DNA of 64,000 bases from Sphaerolaimus hirsutus. Lineage: Eukaryota; Nematoda; Chromadorea; Monhysterida; Sphaerolaimidae. The notes beneath the pieces were generated by a model that was given only the letters and a program-made list of their open reading frames with translations, had not been told where the DNA came from and made no database searches. The stretch lies in contig OZ038453.1 in assembly GCA_964036195.1 (NCBI GenBank), positions 19,877,206-19,941,205 of the forward strand, in the 5' to 3' direction. Shown here piece by piece: positions 10,681 through 21,407 of the stretch (within the stretch, counting starts at the first letter, position 1; each line of letters opens with the position of its first letter). The position numbers and the translations under genes are program-made.

Positions 10681-10857
10681 ACAACAATCTTAATGTTATG
10701 TTTAATGTAAAAAAAATTAAAAATTCTTTTATTCATAACTCTTCAACGTTAAATCTGCAAATAACTAGTATATTTTTTGATTTTGTTCACACAATTTCTA
10801 TTCCTAAAATCCAAGTTTCATTTTTTTGATTCCATCCATTTCTTAACTTTCTGCCAA

Positions 10858-10985
10858 GTACACAATTCCAGACAGAAATGAATTAGTTACCCAGAACAAA
10901 ATTTGGGCTAGTTAAATCCACCACCTGCTGGCCAATACTGAGAGTGGAAAATCCCCGAAGGACCCAGCCAATGAGCGACCTTCTG
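10858..10985 (+). repeat. Dispersed repeat shared with 57550-57680
   Basis: Both copies contain ACACAATTCC, TGGGCTA, CCACCACCTGCTG.CCAATAC, TGAG.GTGGAAAATCC and ACCCAGCCAATGAGCGA. The function is unknown. Confidence 0.6.
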
Positions 10986-11091
10986 GGTGGGACCATAGAT
11001 GAAAAAAGTCCAAAATTCTGACAGTACAGTTAGTGACAGGCATTTTTGAGGCAGTGACACCAACACCAAATTATATAGGTAGGTATTCTGT

Positions 11092-11464
11092 ATATCCTTG
11101 AAATACCCCCCCTCCCATCCTCGAAATACCCCCTCAAAATGAACACTATTGTTAAGGGCATTGCCGACGCAGCATGTCAGCCCCTAATAGTGAAGAGCCC
11201 AGCCGCCTCTGTAGTCTAGTGGTGAGGGCACTCGGTGTTCTATACGAGAGGTGCGGGTTCAATTCCCGCCTGAGGCAAGTGCAATTTTGCACTCTTTCTC
11301 TATGAATATATAACCCTTCCTCAAGATACCCCTCCCCCCAAATTGAGTGAAAAAAGAGTGTAAATGACAAAAGCTACAGCTAGTGATCTGGGCGATGCAG
11401 AACACTCATAAAAACAATGACTTTGTTTTGTTAGAACATGGTTTATACCAATTACATACTCATA
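11092..11464 (-). mobile_element. Degenerate TACCGTA MITE carrying a tRNA-like insertion
   Basis: A worn left end (TCTGTATATCCTTGAAATAC) and C-rich blocks lead to AAAATGAACACTAT at 11146. Family sequence resumes about 11300 with ACCCTTCCTCAAGATACCCC, AAATTGAGTG and GATGCAGAACACTCAT. In intact copies such as 56262-56300 these parts are contiguous, so about 150 bp including the tRNA-like sequence was inserted. Its right end abuts the next MITE. Confidence 0.55.
11205..11277 (+). tRNA. tRNA-like sequence, probably pseudogene or SINE-type insertion
   Basis: The 73-nt sequence folds as a cloverleaf. The acceptor pairs GCCTCTG with CTGAGGC (one T-T mismatch), followed by discriminator A. The T arm GCGGG-TTCAATT-CCCGC is perfect, and the D arm is short (GTC/GGC). 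The pol III boxes are canonical: A box TAGTCTAGTGG and B box GGTTCAATTCC. The anticodon arm is irregular: CTCG pairs with CGAG but leaves ten bases between them, so no anticodon can be assigned safely (TCT is the best reading). An oligo-T stretch follows at about 11284. Because it sits inside an interrupted MITE, I favour a retroposed tRNA pseudogene or short SINE over a working tRNA gene. Confidence 0.6.
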
Positions 11465-11466
11465 TA

Positions 11467-11906
11467 CCGTATTTCCTCGAAATACCCCCCCCCCCCTTGA
11501 AATACCCCCCCCCCCTCTCGAGACCACTATGAAACAATCACCCCCCCTCCTCGAAATACCCCCCCCCAAATTGAGTGTAAAGAGAACGTACATGACAAAT
11601 ATGGCAGTTTATGTTCTGCGTAGTGCAGAACACACGTTAAAACAATGTCGGAATCACATTAGAACAGTGTTTATACCATCTACGTACTAATATTAGTCTA
11701 CAGAACCTTATAAATGGCAGTTTTTGTTGCATTTTTCAACGTCTGCGTACGTTTCAGACGACAATTTCGTACTTGGTTTTCAAAAATTTTCTTGTGAAAT
11801 AATAACCCCCCCCCCTCGAAATACCCCCCCTCGTTTGACCCCCCCCCCCCCTCTCGGGACCACTATGAAACAATCACCCCCCGGGGGGTATTTCGAGGAA
11901 ATACGG
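11467..11906 (-). mobile_element. TACCGTA-family MITE (440 bp)
   Basis: Intact ends TACCGTATTTCCTCGAAAT and GTATTTCGAGGAAATACGGTA lie between TA at 11465-11466 and 11907-11908. The C-rich strand is plus, opposite to the copy at 7943. The core has GTGCAGAACACACGTTAAAA, ACGTCTGCGTACGTTTCAG-like sequence and a CAAAAATTTTCTTG stretch. Confidence 0.9.
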
Positions 11907-11908
11907 TA

Positions 11909-12112
11909 AGTCTATAGACCCTTTCACATGGTGCTTATTGTTGCATATTTCTACATCTGCGTATGTTACAAACAACAAATTAGTACTGTGAGCTCGAAAA
12001 AATAATTACCCCCCCCCCCTTCCCCCTTGAAATACCCCCTCCCTCGTTTAACCCCTACAAAATTCTCACTCTGAAAAAATAAACCCCCTGGAGGTATTTT
12101 GAGGAAATACGG
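11909..12112 (-). mobile_element. TACCGTA MITE, right-half fragment
   Basis: It starts in the family's core (AGTCTATAGACCCTTTCA, CATCTGCGTATGTTACAA) and ends AGGTATTTTGAGGAAATACGG. It directly follows the preceding complete copy, which suggests that copy inserted into this one. Confidence 0.6.
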
Positions 12113-12118
12113 AATACC

Positions 12119-12458
12119 TAGGGTGTCAAATTTCTGTTTCTGTTTTCCGCTTTTCCGCAGGAATTTTTTTACCTTTCCATTTTCCGAAAATTTGGGACTT
12201 TTTTCCATTTATTTTTTCACTTTATTTTTTCCGTTTCCGTGAAAATTTCACTTTCCGTTTTCCTGCATTTCATTTTTCCGTTTTCTGGCCGATGTTTTTT
12301 TTACCTTTCCGTTTTCCATTTTCTGCTGAGTGAAATTTTGTTACCTTTCCGTTTTCCGGCAGAAATTTTTTTTACCTTTCCGTTTTTCGTTTTCAGTAAG
12401 TGAAAAAATTTTACCTTTCCGTTTTCTGTTTTCCAGAAAAAAATTTTTTGACACCCCA
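12119..12458. mobile_element. TTTTCCGTTTTCC-rich element with TAGGGTGTCA end
   Basis: It starts TAGGGTGTCAAATTTC and ends TTTTTTGACACCCCA, with a body of TTTCCGTTTTCCG repeats in complementary orientation to 8893-9431. The hAT-like element at 12460 is inserted at its right edge. Confidence 0.5.
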
Positions 12459-12459
12459 G

Positions 12460-13388
12460 CAGAGTTGTGCAAATACTGGTATTTTTCGAAAACGTAAATG
12501 TAAACGTAAATACCTTTTCCAAATCAAAAGTATAAATACTAAAACATAAGGTATTTTTAAAATACAAAGGAATACGTAAAAAAACGTAAACATAAAAATT
12601 TTTACGCACAGTATTTGCCATTGTGCTTTGGAAAATACCTATATATAGGGTATATTAGCTATATATTTATGGGTCAATCGCTCAATCTGCACCACTTTCT
12701 GTTATAAGTGTGGCCAAATACAACTATTCCACAAACACTGATTCTGGGGGAGTCCCACCAGACATTGTAAAATGCCTTGTAAAATGTCAAATGGCATGCA
12801 AAGTGTCTAAAGTCATGCAAAATGCCCATGAAGGTGGCAAATCTGAGCTATTTTGCTGGGCATTTTACATGAGTTTTGACATTTGCATGAAATTTACATT
12901 TTACAGGGCATCGTACTGAATCTAGGATTGGCACTAGAGCTTGCACTCGCCCTGCCAGTTTCAAAACGTGTGATACTCACAGTTGTTGCAAGTGCGTCGT
13001 CGGAATCAAGGCTCCACAAACAGACAAAAAGGTTTATGTGTTCAGCATTTGAACACATTTATGAATATATTTATGTACCCAGCATTCCATGTGTAAGTGC
13101 AAGTGTGCAGTCACTTTTTTCATACACCGCTTTTCTGTATGTATACATAATTACGTTTATGCAAAAACGTAAGAATATTGTTGGCTGCAGGTGGTGCAGC
13201 CGATTTGAACATGTGCACGTGTGAACGATCACAAGTTTTTTTTACGTTTTCCCTAGTACCCGGGTATTTTGGTCAGGAAAACGTAACAAAACGTAATGGT
13301 ATTTTTGGAAAACATAAACGTAAACGTAAGTATAATACCCAAATAACCGGGTATTTTGGGTAAACGTAAATACGTTTTTCCAACTCTG
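12460..13388. mobile_element. hAT-like element with CAGAGTTG ends, TSD CACCCCAG
   Basis: The ends are CAGAGTTGTGCAAATACTGG and GTTTTTCCAACTCTG. Perfect 8-bp direct repeats CACCCCAG lie at 12452-12459 and 13389-13396. Subterminal blocks of AAACGTAAACGTAAA and AATACCCGGGTATTTTGG occur at both ends. A foldback repeat (12760-12915) is carried inside. No transposase is present, so it must have been moved in trans. Confidence 0.85.
12760..12915. repeat. Foldback repeat with TGTAAAATG arms
   Basis: The left arm has TTGTAAAATGCCTTGTAAAA, ATGTCAAATG and ATGCAAAGTGTC. The right arm has GGGCATTTTACAT, TTTTGACATTTGCATG and CATTTTACAGGGC. Relatives lie at about 25815-25955 and 58605-58770. Confidence 0.6.
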
Positions 13389-13392
13389 CACC

Positions 13393-13500
13393 CCAGGTAT
13401 CCTTCCTTCAAATACCGCCAAGGGTTTAATTTTTTCAGGGTGTAAATTTTGAGGGGGTTAATCAAGGGAAGGGTATTGCGAGGGGGTGATTATTTTGCAA
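13393..13500 (+). mobile_element. Very degenerate TACCGTA MITE fragment
   Basis: AAATACCGCCAAGGGTTTAA, TTTTTTCAGGGTGTAAATTT and GAGGGGGTGATTATTTTGC follow the family's left-end order, but the terminus has been lost. Confidence 0.4.
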
Positions 13501-14110
13501 GTTTTTTTTGAACTGCACTACTTATTTTTTGTTCGTAAAGCTGCGATTACAGTTCGGCATAAAATTTAAGCATAAAATTCCATCGCAAAATTGATTACAT
13601 AATCATAATCGATCAATGTCTCAGGGTTCAGTGAATTTGGATATCTCCAGGTGTTCAAATCCAGGATAGCAAATCGCTCCTCCGGAAGGATAGACAGCAG
13701 AAAAAGAATTTTTGAGGGAGATTGGGGGTTTCACAGGGGTTCAATTTCATTATACGGTCTTTTTCGATGTGTAGAAGGAAAAAGGGAGAAAATTTGCTAA
13801 AAATAAATAATAAAATTCCTGAGAAAAAAATCAAAGAAAACAAGCATTAAAGATCGATGTCACAAAATCCTGCACACTGAAAGATTATCATTCTCAAAAT
13901 TACAATGGTAAACCATGTGAAAAACGAAATCCCAAAAGTATTGTGAAAACGCTTCCACATTGCTTGCAATGCTCACTGCTCACCTTTCCCTATTTGTGTA
14001 AAGGGGCTGGCAGGCGAGCTGACAGCGTGAACGTTTTTATGCATATCAAATGCTAATTCGGCGCCACGCTATTTGCTTGCGCTTCTTTTCACGGAATTCT
14101 TATTGAGGCG
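13501..14110. other. No recognisable gene
   Basis: I see no domain-bearing reading frame. The only landmark is a small motif, GATAGCAAATCGCTCCTCCGG (13667-13687), whose reverse complement recurs near 49734, 54594 and in part 56717. Confidence 0.4.
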
Positions 14111-14530
14111 TCTACTTCTAAAAGTCGACAAGTCCAAAATATGAAAATTTCAAGTTAGCCCCGGAAACGTCATCTGGGAGAAAACAAATTTGCAGACATT
14201 TTGACAAACACTTCCACACATTTTTCATCATTTTCCATAAAAATTTTTTTTACCTCACATGCCCATATGGCTAAGTGCCAAATTTGACATTTTTTGGGGA
14301 AAAATGCAAAAATTTCGGGCAAGAAGTCGACAAGTCCACCTAGTTTAGTGCAAGAATTCGACAAGTTCCTCCGCTTCCTTTTTTTATGGGAAAAATAGCA
14401 AGAAATGTGACATGTCCACTATGGACAGCTAAATACTTCTAAAAGTCGACAAGTGCATAAATTGCCCATAAGGCAGCCTCGGCCTCCCCGGGAACAAAAA
14501 TGTTCTCTAGTGCAAGAAGTCGACAAGTCC
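14111..14530. repeat. Repeated GTCGACAAGT motif, five copies in 420 bp
   Basis: (A/G)AAGTCGACAAGT or a one-base variant occurs near 14122, 14325, 14356, 14443 and 14519. Two copies share the longer context ACTTCTAAAAGTCGACAAGT. Two others share TAGTGCAAGAA before it. This suggests a decayed tandem or dispersed duplication. Confidence 0.5.
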
Positions 14531-14544
14531 AATGCCCTCCCAAC

Positions 14545-14830
14545 TAGTGATGTTAAATGCACCGGGAAAAATTGCACCGCACCGCACCGGCACCTCTGCC
14601 AACGCATGCAAAGGGCACCTGGCACCCTGGGGCACCGGCCAGAAAATGGCACCGCACCGCACCGGCACCTTTGCCAACGCACGAAAAGGGCACCTCCTGG
14701 CCCCTGGGGCACCGGCCAGAAAATGGCACCGCACCGCACCGGCACCGGTGCCTTTTGGAAAAAATGGCACCGGCACCGAAGGGCACCGGCGGGTTGCCGG
14801 TGCTAGCACCGAAAGGCACCGCACCGGGCT
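14545..14830. mobile_element. GGCACC-array variant of the TAGTGATGT hAT-type MITE
   Basis: The left end TAGTGATGTTAAATGCACC matches the TAGTGATGTAAAA terminus of the GGCGCC family. The body is instead GGCACC/GCACCGCACCGGCACC repeats with a central GGTGCTAGCACC palindrome (14798-14809). The right terminus is missing. Overlapping open frames on both strands in this stretch are repeat translations. Confidence 0.6.
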
Positions 14831-15191
14831 GGAAATTTCTGAAGTAAATATCGGGCAGTTTCTCAGTGGTCTCACCTTTGGAAGTGCATATTTCCATGAA
14901 TTTTCAACCGATTTTGATGGTTGAGCACTTAAAATGATCAGAATGATGTGGCAATCACTTTTATGAAGCAATTACAATGATTACAAATGAAAGATAAAAT
15001 ATTTAATTCACTGCAATGTCCATTGCCACTTTTGTCTACTGATCGGAGTCGTTGCTGTACAGAGAATGGAACTATCTCTGTCGTAAACTGACAGCAAATT
15101 TTGAACAAACAAGTAAGATAAATATAAAATATAAAAATGATTCAAAATTCAACAAAACTTTAGATTCGCTCATCAGATCACGTATCGGGTA

Positions 15192-16995
15192 TAGCATTCA
15201 AAAAATAACCCGTGATTTATATTTTCAAAAATCACAATGAATATAAATAACCCGTGATTTATATATATTTATATTTTTTTCAAATTCTGAGTGATATATT
15301 TATATATATTTTTTAAATTCAAAAAAAAATCACTGAGAAAATCACTCATACTAGACACATTGTAGTTCAATGATTGCACTTTATGACTAAAACATGTAAT
15401 CTGTGCAAGATATTTTTGCGAGTGGTTTTCTCCAGAAAACATTTCTGTCCGTGTAGAGCATTTTTGAGATAAAATATTGTGCCTACACTTTCACCATGAC
15501 TTTTTTGAAAACTAAAATGGCCAAAAATGATGAGACTATCCAGTTTTCCACTATTGAATGTGTATGGTCAGTTTTCACAAATGGCATGGATTTTTGTCAG
15601 GTGGTGTTGGCAAGTCACTAGTTTGCCCTTGTGTTTACCTAATGTGAAACAGCAAAAACTGGTTGTGTGAATGCGCGGTGAAGTGTCATGAAGTGTCTTC
15701 ATGCCAACACTTCCCGCCAATTCACCGAGAATGTTGGAGCTTCAACATCCATCACAAAAATCTGCATGAAGACACTTTATGCATCTTAATATGGCACTCC
15801 CAGACAAATGTATACATAGGGGAAGCGTGTGGAAGCACTAGCACTGTGAAGTGTCTTCCACATGTTTGGATGCGCATGGAGCGCGTGGTGAAGCTAGGTG
15901 AAGCTGGTGGAAGACACTTCACTGAGATTTTCAAGATGTTGGTGAAGCGTGCTGAAGTGTGTGGAAGCACGTGGAAGCGCGCCGCTTCACGCGTATCCAG
16001 CCTGCTTCCACACGCTTAACATACATTTATTTTTGCTGTGAAAACTCAAATGATGACAAATGGTGATATCACCATCACTTTGTTTTCATTTTGTGTGTGA
16101 CAAAGATGTAAACTGTTTTAGTAATTTGTTATTTATGTCATCCTTTGAATTTTATGCTCTGTTAAAAGGTTGGACAACAGCATGCAAAAAAGGCAAGAAA
16201 AATTTATGCAACACATTTTTTTAGTATTGATCATGCAATTTTTTGCCCAAACTGTTGCACCTGATACACAAAACCTGGGTGACAGCATCACAATCACGTT
16301 TTGTTATGAATATGACCAACAGTAAATTTTATTGTAAATTTTTTGAAAGCCTGAAATCAGTGCTGGCTGACAAGGTTTACTTGATGTCTGTAACTGTGAG
16401 AGAACAAATTCTGGAGTGGATGAAGTGTATGGACTGCTGATGGCAGTGTGCCTGGTTTCAGTTTTGCTGTTTGAAAATAAAAAATTAAAAGCATATTAAA
16501 TTGAACTGGATGAAATATTTTGGTTGCATTGACTAAAACTTGCTCAGCATACCTGGCACTGCTGCAAGTGTTGAGCACCTATTTAGTCAAATGTCCATTG
16601 TGACAACCAGGTGCTTAAGGTTGAATGCAAATGTTTGCAGCACAATGTTTTTTAAGTTGTCATTGAGGTTGTAGGTTGAATTTTTCTCTTCTGATATTTG
16701 CTTGATGTTTTCACTCATTGTATAAATATTGTGGAATGATAATAAATGACTGTGGGATATTAAAGTACACTTTTTGCTTGCAAATGGTAAACAAAGCCCA
16801 GAATATTGCTTGAAAACTAAATAAAAAGCAAGTGACTTTTTGTAATTTTTTTGAGCTTAGAGTTATTTTTTCAGTGATTTAATTATATTTTCTGGAGACC
16901 TAGAGTGATCTATATATATTTATATTTTTCCTAAATTTGGGGTGATATATTTACATATATTTTCCAAAAAATCGGTGATTTTTTTGAATGCTAAT
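15192..16995. mobile_element. hAT-like element with TAGCATTCAAAAAA ends
   Basis: The left end TAGCATTCAAAAAATAACC and right end GATTTTTTTGAATGCTA are inverted copies. Flanks ATCGGGTA (15184-15191) and ATTGGGTA (16996-17003) form an 8-bp duplication with one C/T difference. The subterminal regions repeat GTGATTTATATATATTTATA. The end sequence matches the TSD-proven element at 26444-27534. The 1.8-kb interior has no recognisable transposase and includes the repeat at 15661-16018. Confidence 0.7.
15661..16018. repeat. GTGGAAG/GAAGTGTCTTC foldback array
   Basis: There are many copies of GAAGTGTCTTC, TGAAGACACTT, GTGGAAGCG and GCTTCCAC in both orientations, including GTGGAAGCGCGCCGCTTCAC. The same motifs occur at 23311-23475. 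The sequence could fold into multiple hairpins. The plus-strand open frame of 118 codons here is a repeat translation without a recognisable domain. Confidence 0.55.
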
Positions 16996-17137
16996 TGGGT
17001 ATAATGGATTTCACAGTAGGTATATTTATTTATTTGATGGGAGGTTTACAAAATAGACAAAAACGGTTGGGTAAATATATCGCTGTTTTTTTGAAATATG
17101 AATAAGCACATACTATGGACAAAATTGCACAGCACAT

Positions 17138-17372
17138 GAAGCCTTGGCCGGTGCATTTCCCGGTGCCTTTTACTTTGGCCCTGGTGCTAGCACTTTGGCA
17201 CCGGCAAAAAATGGCACCGCACCGCACCGGCACCAGTGCTATTCTGAAAAAAATGGCACCGGCACCGGCATGGCACCCCTGAAGATTGCAATGGCACCGC
17301 ACCAGCACCGGTGCTGGTGCCCTTCGGTGCCCAGCACCGGGGCACCGGTGCCCCAGTGCCTTTACATCACTA
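17138..17372. mobile_element. GGCACC-array MITE with intact right end
   Basis: A run of GGCACC, GGTGCC and GCACCGCACCGGCACC ends in GTGCCTTTACATCACTA, the inverted TAGTGATGTAAA terminus. The left end is not recognisable. Together with 14545-14830 it shows that the TAGTGATGT ends are used with a GCACC body as well as a GCGCC body. Confidence 0.6.
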
Positions 17373-17432
17373 CAACTGACCTCTTCAACTCTTTAATTAC
17401 AGCACATATTTATGAGGCTTAAATGCAACTAA

Positions 17433-17650
17433 CGATGGTAAACCCTCCTGAAAAAAGTATTTAAATTTTTAAGTATTTTCTAAAATGACTTTTTGAATTT
17501 TCATATTTTTCCACAAAATACTTTTTGAATTTCGAATTTAGTTTTCGAATTTTTGAATTTTTTGGTAGTATTCCATTTTGTGGTAGTTTTTGAAAATTTT
17601 TGGGTAGTTTTTAAATTTTTCTAATAGTTTTTGAATTTTTTGGAAAAAAA
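17433..17650. repeat. TTTTGAATTT low-complexity repeat with CGATGGTAAACCCT flank
   Basis: CTAACGATGGTAAACCCT leads into reiterated TTTTGAATTTTTG. The same flank and body order occurs at 57797-58010 (CTAACGATGGCAAACCCT), and in reverse at 58875-59055 (TTTTTGCCATCGTTACAC). This implies a dispersed element whose terminus is TAACGATGGCAAA. Confidence 0.5.
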
Positions 17651-17813
17651 TTGGATTTAAAGCTTTAGCTGCAGTATTTGGGTGGTCATCATTTTGTCTA
17701 ACTTTTCGAACCTTATTTTCATATATCAATACCAATGTATTCAATCCCCTAAAAAAATCTGAAAAGACTTTCGAGAATTTTTTGAAAAAAATATTTTTAT
17801 GTACCGTATTACC

Positions 17814-18224
17814 TCGAATTATCCCCCCTTGAATTAACCCCCCCCCCTCGAATTAACCCCCCCTCAAAATGGGCTGGGGAAATAATAAACCCCCCCCTCG
17901 AAATACCCCCCCCCCCCTTCGGAATCATGTACGTCATGTACATAATAAATACGTCATGTATGCAATGTACATAATGTATATTACTGTTTATTTGTATTGC
18001 AGCTACACATGGACATGTTTGTGTAGCTTATCTACGTTTTTATGTCCAAATATATCTTATTTGGACACATTTATTACCTGTTTTAGGCATGCAAATGCCT
18101 ACTATTTACTACGATCCTTACGAAAATTTCTGACGAAATAATAAACCCCCCCTCGAATTAACCCCCCCTCAAATTTTGCTGGCGAAATAATAAACCCCCA
18201 TGGGGGTATTTCGAGGTAATACGG
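17814..18224 (-). mobile_element. TACCGTATTACC-variant MITE (411 bp)
   Basis: The ends are TACCGTATTACCTCGAATTA and CGAGGTAATACGGTA, with TA at 17812-17813 and 18225-18226. The motif CTCGAATTAACCCCCCC repeats internally. The core differs from the main family (CGTCATGTACATAATAAATA, GTAGCTTATCTACGTTTTTA), so only the ends and G/C blocks are shared. Similar variants lie at 27676 and 38171. Confidence 0.8.
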
Positions 18225-18479
18225 TATTCAATTTTATGTTAACTCAATTTCCGAAATTTTAAATTTTTTATTAAACTTTATAAAATTATAGGCGGAACCA
18301 ATTCTAGATCGCAGTTACATGCTCAACCCAATTTTTGAACATTTGGAGTTATTGACACCTCAAAATATGCAACCCTCCCTGCGGAAGTCATCAATACAAA
18401 ACAGATGATTCAATAATTCATCTAATTATGCGGGCGGCTAAAAGTTATCTCAGCGGCATAAAAGCACACCGCCACTGAC

Positions 18480-19080
18480 AGAAGGTGACACTTAATGTAA
18501 ACTCGGCGGACATGAAACGAATCAGCGATTCGGCCCTTCGTTACCAATGACGAATGTTTTTTAATTCGAACTTGAATGGACGGATTCCATTCGGTTCACG
18601 ATAAATTTGATTCAATCCTACTTTTTATGCGATAACGATGTGAATTTGATAGACAAATCGTTATAGAAAGTCGGATTGTTAGGTCTTACGTAAGATCTTA
18701 TCGTCGCAGTCCCGACAAATTCATTCAAAAAATTACGTATGAACTTACCGCTGCGTCCAAGTTACTGTTGCGTTTTATACGAACGAAGTAAAAGACGCAT
18801 GATTTCCGTTCGCGTCAACGATAATGACCGCAGAATGCAATTAAGTCAACACAAGTGTCAACTCGTGTGTGGGCTGCCATCAGCGACCAATTGCGGTCGC
18901 TTAATCGCATTCCGCAGCCATTTTTGTTGACGCTGACGGAAATCCTGCGTCTTTCATACTTGGTAACATTCTCGCAAACGGTAACTTGGACGTGTGCCAA
19001 CTAAGAATATACGCAGTTGTACGAAAATTCCTCAGACCATTGACTTCTATAATGTCCGTCGAGTTTAAGGTATACAACAG
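18480..19080. repeat. Old inverted repeat (foldback element relic)
   Basis: The best arms are 18745-18870 and 18880-18995. GCGTCCAAGTTAC, GATTTCCGTTCGCGTCAACG and GCGACCAATTGCGGTCGC lie on the left and centre, with their complements to the right. The outer parts (CGGCGGACAT at 18502 against ATGTCCGTCG at 19051) still align. It is more diverged than the other palindromes in the window, so presumably older. Confidence 0.5.
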
Positions 19081-19084
19081 AATA

Positions 19085-19350
19085 ATGAAACAGACGCCAT
19101 TGCATGGGATGCACGAGACGCCATGGCATCTGTTTTCACCAGCGCGCAGCCATCGTGTCCGCGGCCACAATGGGCTTGCGGCCATCGTGTCCGCGGACTT
19201 TGTGGCCGCGGCCTTCGTCTCCCGCGGCCAGAACGGCGCGGCCACAACGTCCGCGGCCACAATGGCGTGGCCAAAATGGGCTCATACCATTTGGGGGGGG
19301 GGGGTAGCCCCCCCCCCCAGCTCCCCCCCCCGCCTAGGAGACCCCTGGTT
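19085..19350. repeat. GC-rich CCGCGGCCACAATGG repeat ending in C-runs
   Basis: CGCGGCCACAATGG-type units repeat at least six times between 19140 and 19280. They are followed by G and C runs of ten or more and then GGAGACCCCTG, whose complement CAGGGGTCTCC looks like a hAT terminus. The left boundary was not found. Base composition contrasts sharply with its AT-rich surroundings. Confidence 0.5.
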
Positions 19351-19807
19351 CTGCTTACTGTGTTGGCACTTTCAATTCAATGATCACAAGTTTATTCAAA
19401 ATGAAGACAAACCCCTGGAACAAGCACCATAAAAACAAAGCCAACAACAATCACCATACCAAGTGACATTATCTACTAGGTATCACTTAAAATCACCTTT
19501 AAATTAACCACAATTACCTGTATGATTTTTTACAGACTTCATGTTGATCAGAAGGATCACAATGAATCACAATTTACATACATTGAAAAATCGATAATGT
19601 GCCATCACAGCAGGTAGATCACACTTATCCATGTTGTGGTAGGTACGGTACATGCCCCATATGTTGGCAGCCCCATTTGTACTTTGCGTCGTGTACTGTC
19701 CAACCTTCATTCTGCAAGTCTGCAAATGTCATCCATCTCCAGCAGCACAGGGACTTTGATTGATTACTACCGAAGCACGATTTCTGGCCCCACAGACACC
19801 TGCTGGT

Positions 19808-20250
19808 GCCGGTTCCGCAAGTGGACAAGTTAAGAGTTAAAACATAAGAGTTGAGTAAAATGACAAATGGCAAGTTAAGAGTAAAGTTAAATGACAAATG
19901 ATTAGTTAAGAGATAAGAGTAAAGTTAAGGGTCAAGCAAGTGTATCCAAATCTTATTGTTTTGTATCCAAATCTTATTTTTTGTATCCAAATCTTATTTT
20001 TCGACATAAGATTTGGATACAAAAACATAAAATCTGGATACGAAAAATACGATTTGGATACACTTGCTTGACTCTTAACTTTACTTTTATCTCTTAACTA
20101 ATCATTTGTCATTTAACTTTACTCTTAAATTTACTCTTGTCTCTTAACTCATCATTTATCATTTAACTTTACTCTTAACTTGCCATTTGTCATTTTACTC
20201 AACTCTTAACTTTTAACTCTTAACTTTTCCACTTGCGGAACTGGCCCCTG
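19808..20250. repeat. Foldback element with TTAAGAGT arms
   Basis: The left edge GTTCCGCAAGTGG and right edge CCACTTGCGGAAC are inverted. The arms repeat AAGTTAAGAGTAAAGTTAA and its complement. The centre has three TGTATCCAAATCTTATT units facing inverted copies. The central TATCCAAATCTTAT motif recurs at 39450-39590 inside another element. Confidence 0.75.
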
Positions 20251-20965
20251 GTCCCATCGCCCCCTGTTTGTGGGGCACATTTTGGTTTAGTAAAAATCAT
20301 AGTTGTTAAAATGTCTTTACACTACATTTACAGTAAATATGTTTACATTTCCTGTGAAAAAAGTATTTCTGCTCACTTTTTGAAAGTACCTGAGTACAAA
20401 AAACGTTTCATAGGTATACTTGGCAAACATGATACTCTACCACCGCAAATATTTATGTACCTTTTTTTCAAAATCAAATATCTGAGTCAAATTGAGAACT
20501 TTAAGGACCGACCTTTCACAAAAAAATCAAGAAAATAATAGATTTGCCTGTATGCCGGCTGACCCTACTATTTTCAAGTAAATATGTCGCATTTCCGGAG
20601 CCAGAAATATTGCTATTTATCTTCAGAGGAACTTATAGCACCATGCGGCGAAACGTTTAGAAAGTGGCCTTTAGAATCAGGAAATAGTTTGTTCCCGACT
20701 TTGCATCGAACTCGCGCGCGCATCCCACAATATCGAATCGATCGATTGATCAATCGAATATCCCAGATCTTTTCTGTATTTCACCCGGGAACAAGTTGGA
20801 CAGCAGCTAAAATTTACGACGTATCACACAACCGGAGTGTTTCCTCGGGAAAAATGTACACCATTAAGTAACCCGATTATACCTTTATATCAGCTTTTTC
20901 AAGGCATATAACGTGAACATAGATAAAAGTAGGGAAAAATAGCTGAACATTGGTATAAACAGATA

Positions 20966-21381
20966 CCGTAAGTGCTCCAATAAGGTGACATTCAGTTTAT
21001 TGTTTTCAGTACATTCTTGGGGGTCACATTTTTGGAGAGGTCGCTTTATTGGAGAGGGTCGTGTTGTATTTTTCAAAAACTCAACAACTCAACTTTTCAT
21101 TTAACGTGTATGAGAATGGCACCGTAAAGCAATAGGTAATCACATCAAAGCCACAAAATTCTCAAAATACTTAATTTTCGGGTTCAACGATATCAATTAG
21201 CGGCGTCCGAAGATTGCAACATTGTTTTTCTTTTTTTTTCGTTTTCTTTGGAGTCAGATTATTGGAGGGGATCAGATTATTGGAGAGGGTCTATTTATAC
21301 TTACACAACGTGCCAAAGGGGGTCATACTATTGGTGAGGTCGCTTTATTGGAGGGGTGTCGTCCTAATAGAGCATTTACGG
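20966..21381. mobile_element. TACCGTA-variant MITE (AGTGCTCCAATAAGG ends)
   Basis: The ends are TACCGTAAGTGCTCCAATAA and the inverted TAATAGAGCATTTACGGTA, with TA at 20964-20965 and 21382-21383. The motif GGAGAGGTCGCTTTATTGGA recurs internally (21030-21065 and 21270-21360), i.e. the terminal motif is reiterated subterminally as in the other variants. The copy is 416 bp and non-coding. Confidence 0.7.
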
Positions 21382-21407
21382 TATATAAACCAAAATTGCA
21401 GGAATTA

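Noticed and set aside
14419..14971. Arg/Gly/Ala-rich frames of 96-154 codons on both strands
   Set aside because: They are produced by the GGCACC array; frames are equally open on both strands.
19625..20250. CRISPR-like array of TGTATCCAAATCTTAT repeats
   Set aside because: The repeats are part of a palindrome, unevenly spaced, lack unique spacers and lie in an animal-type genome.
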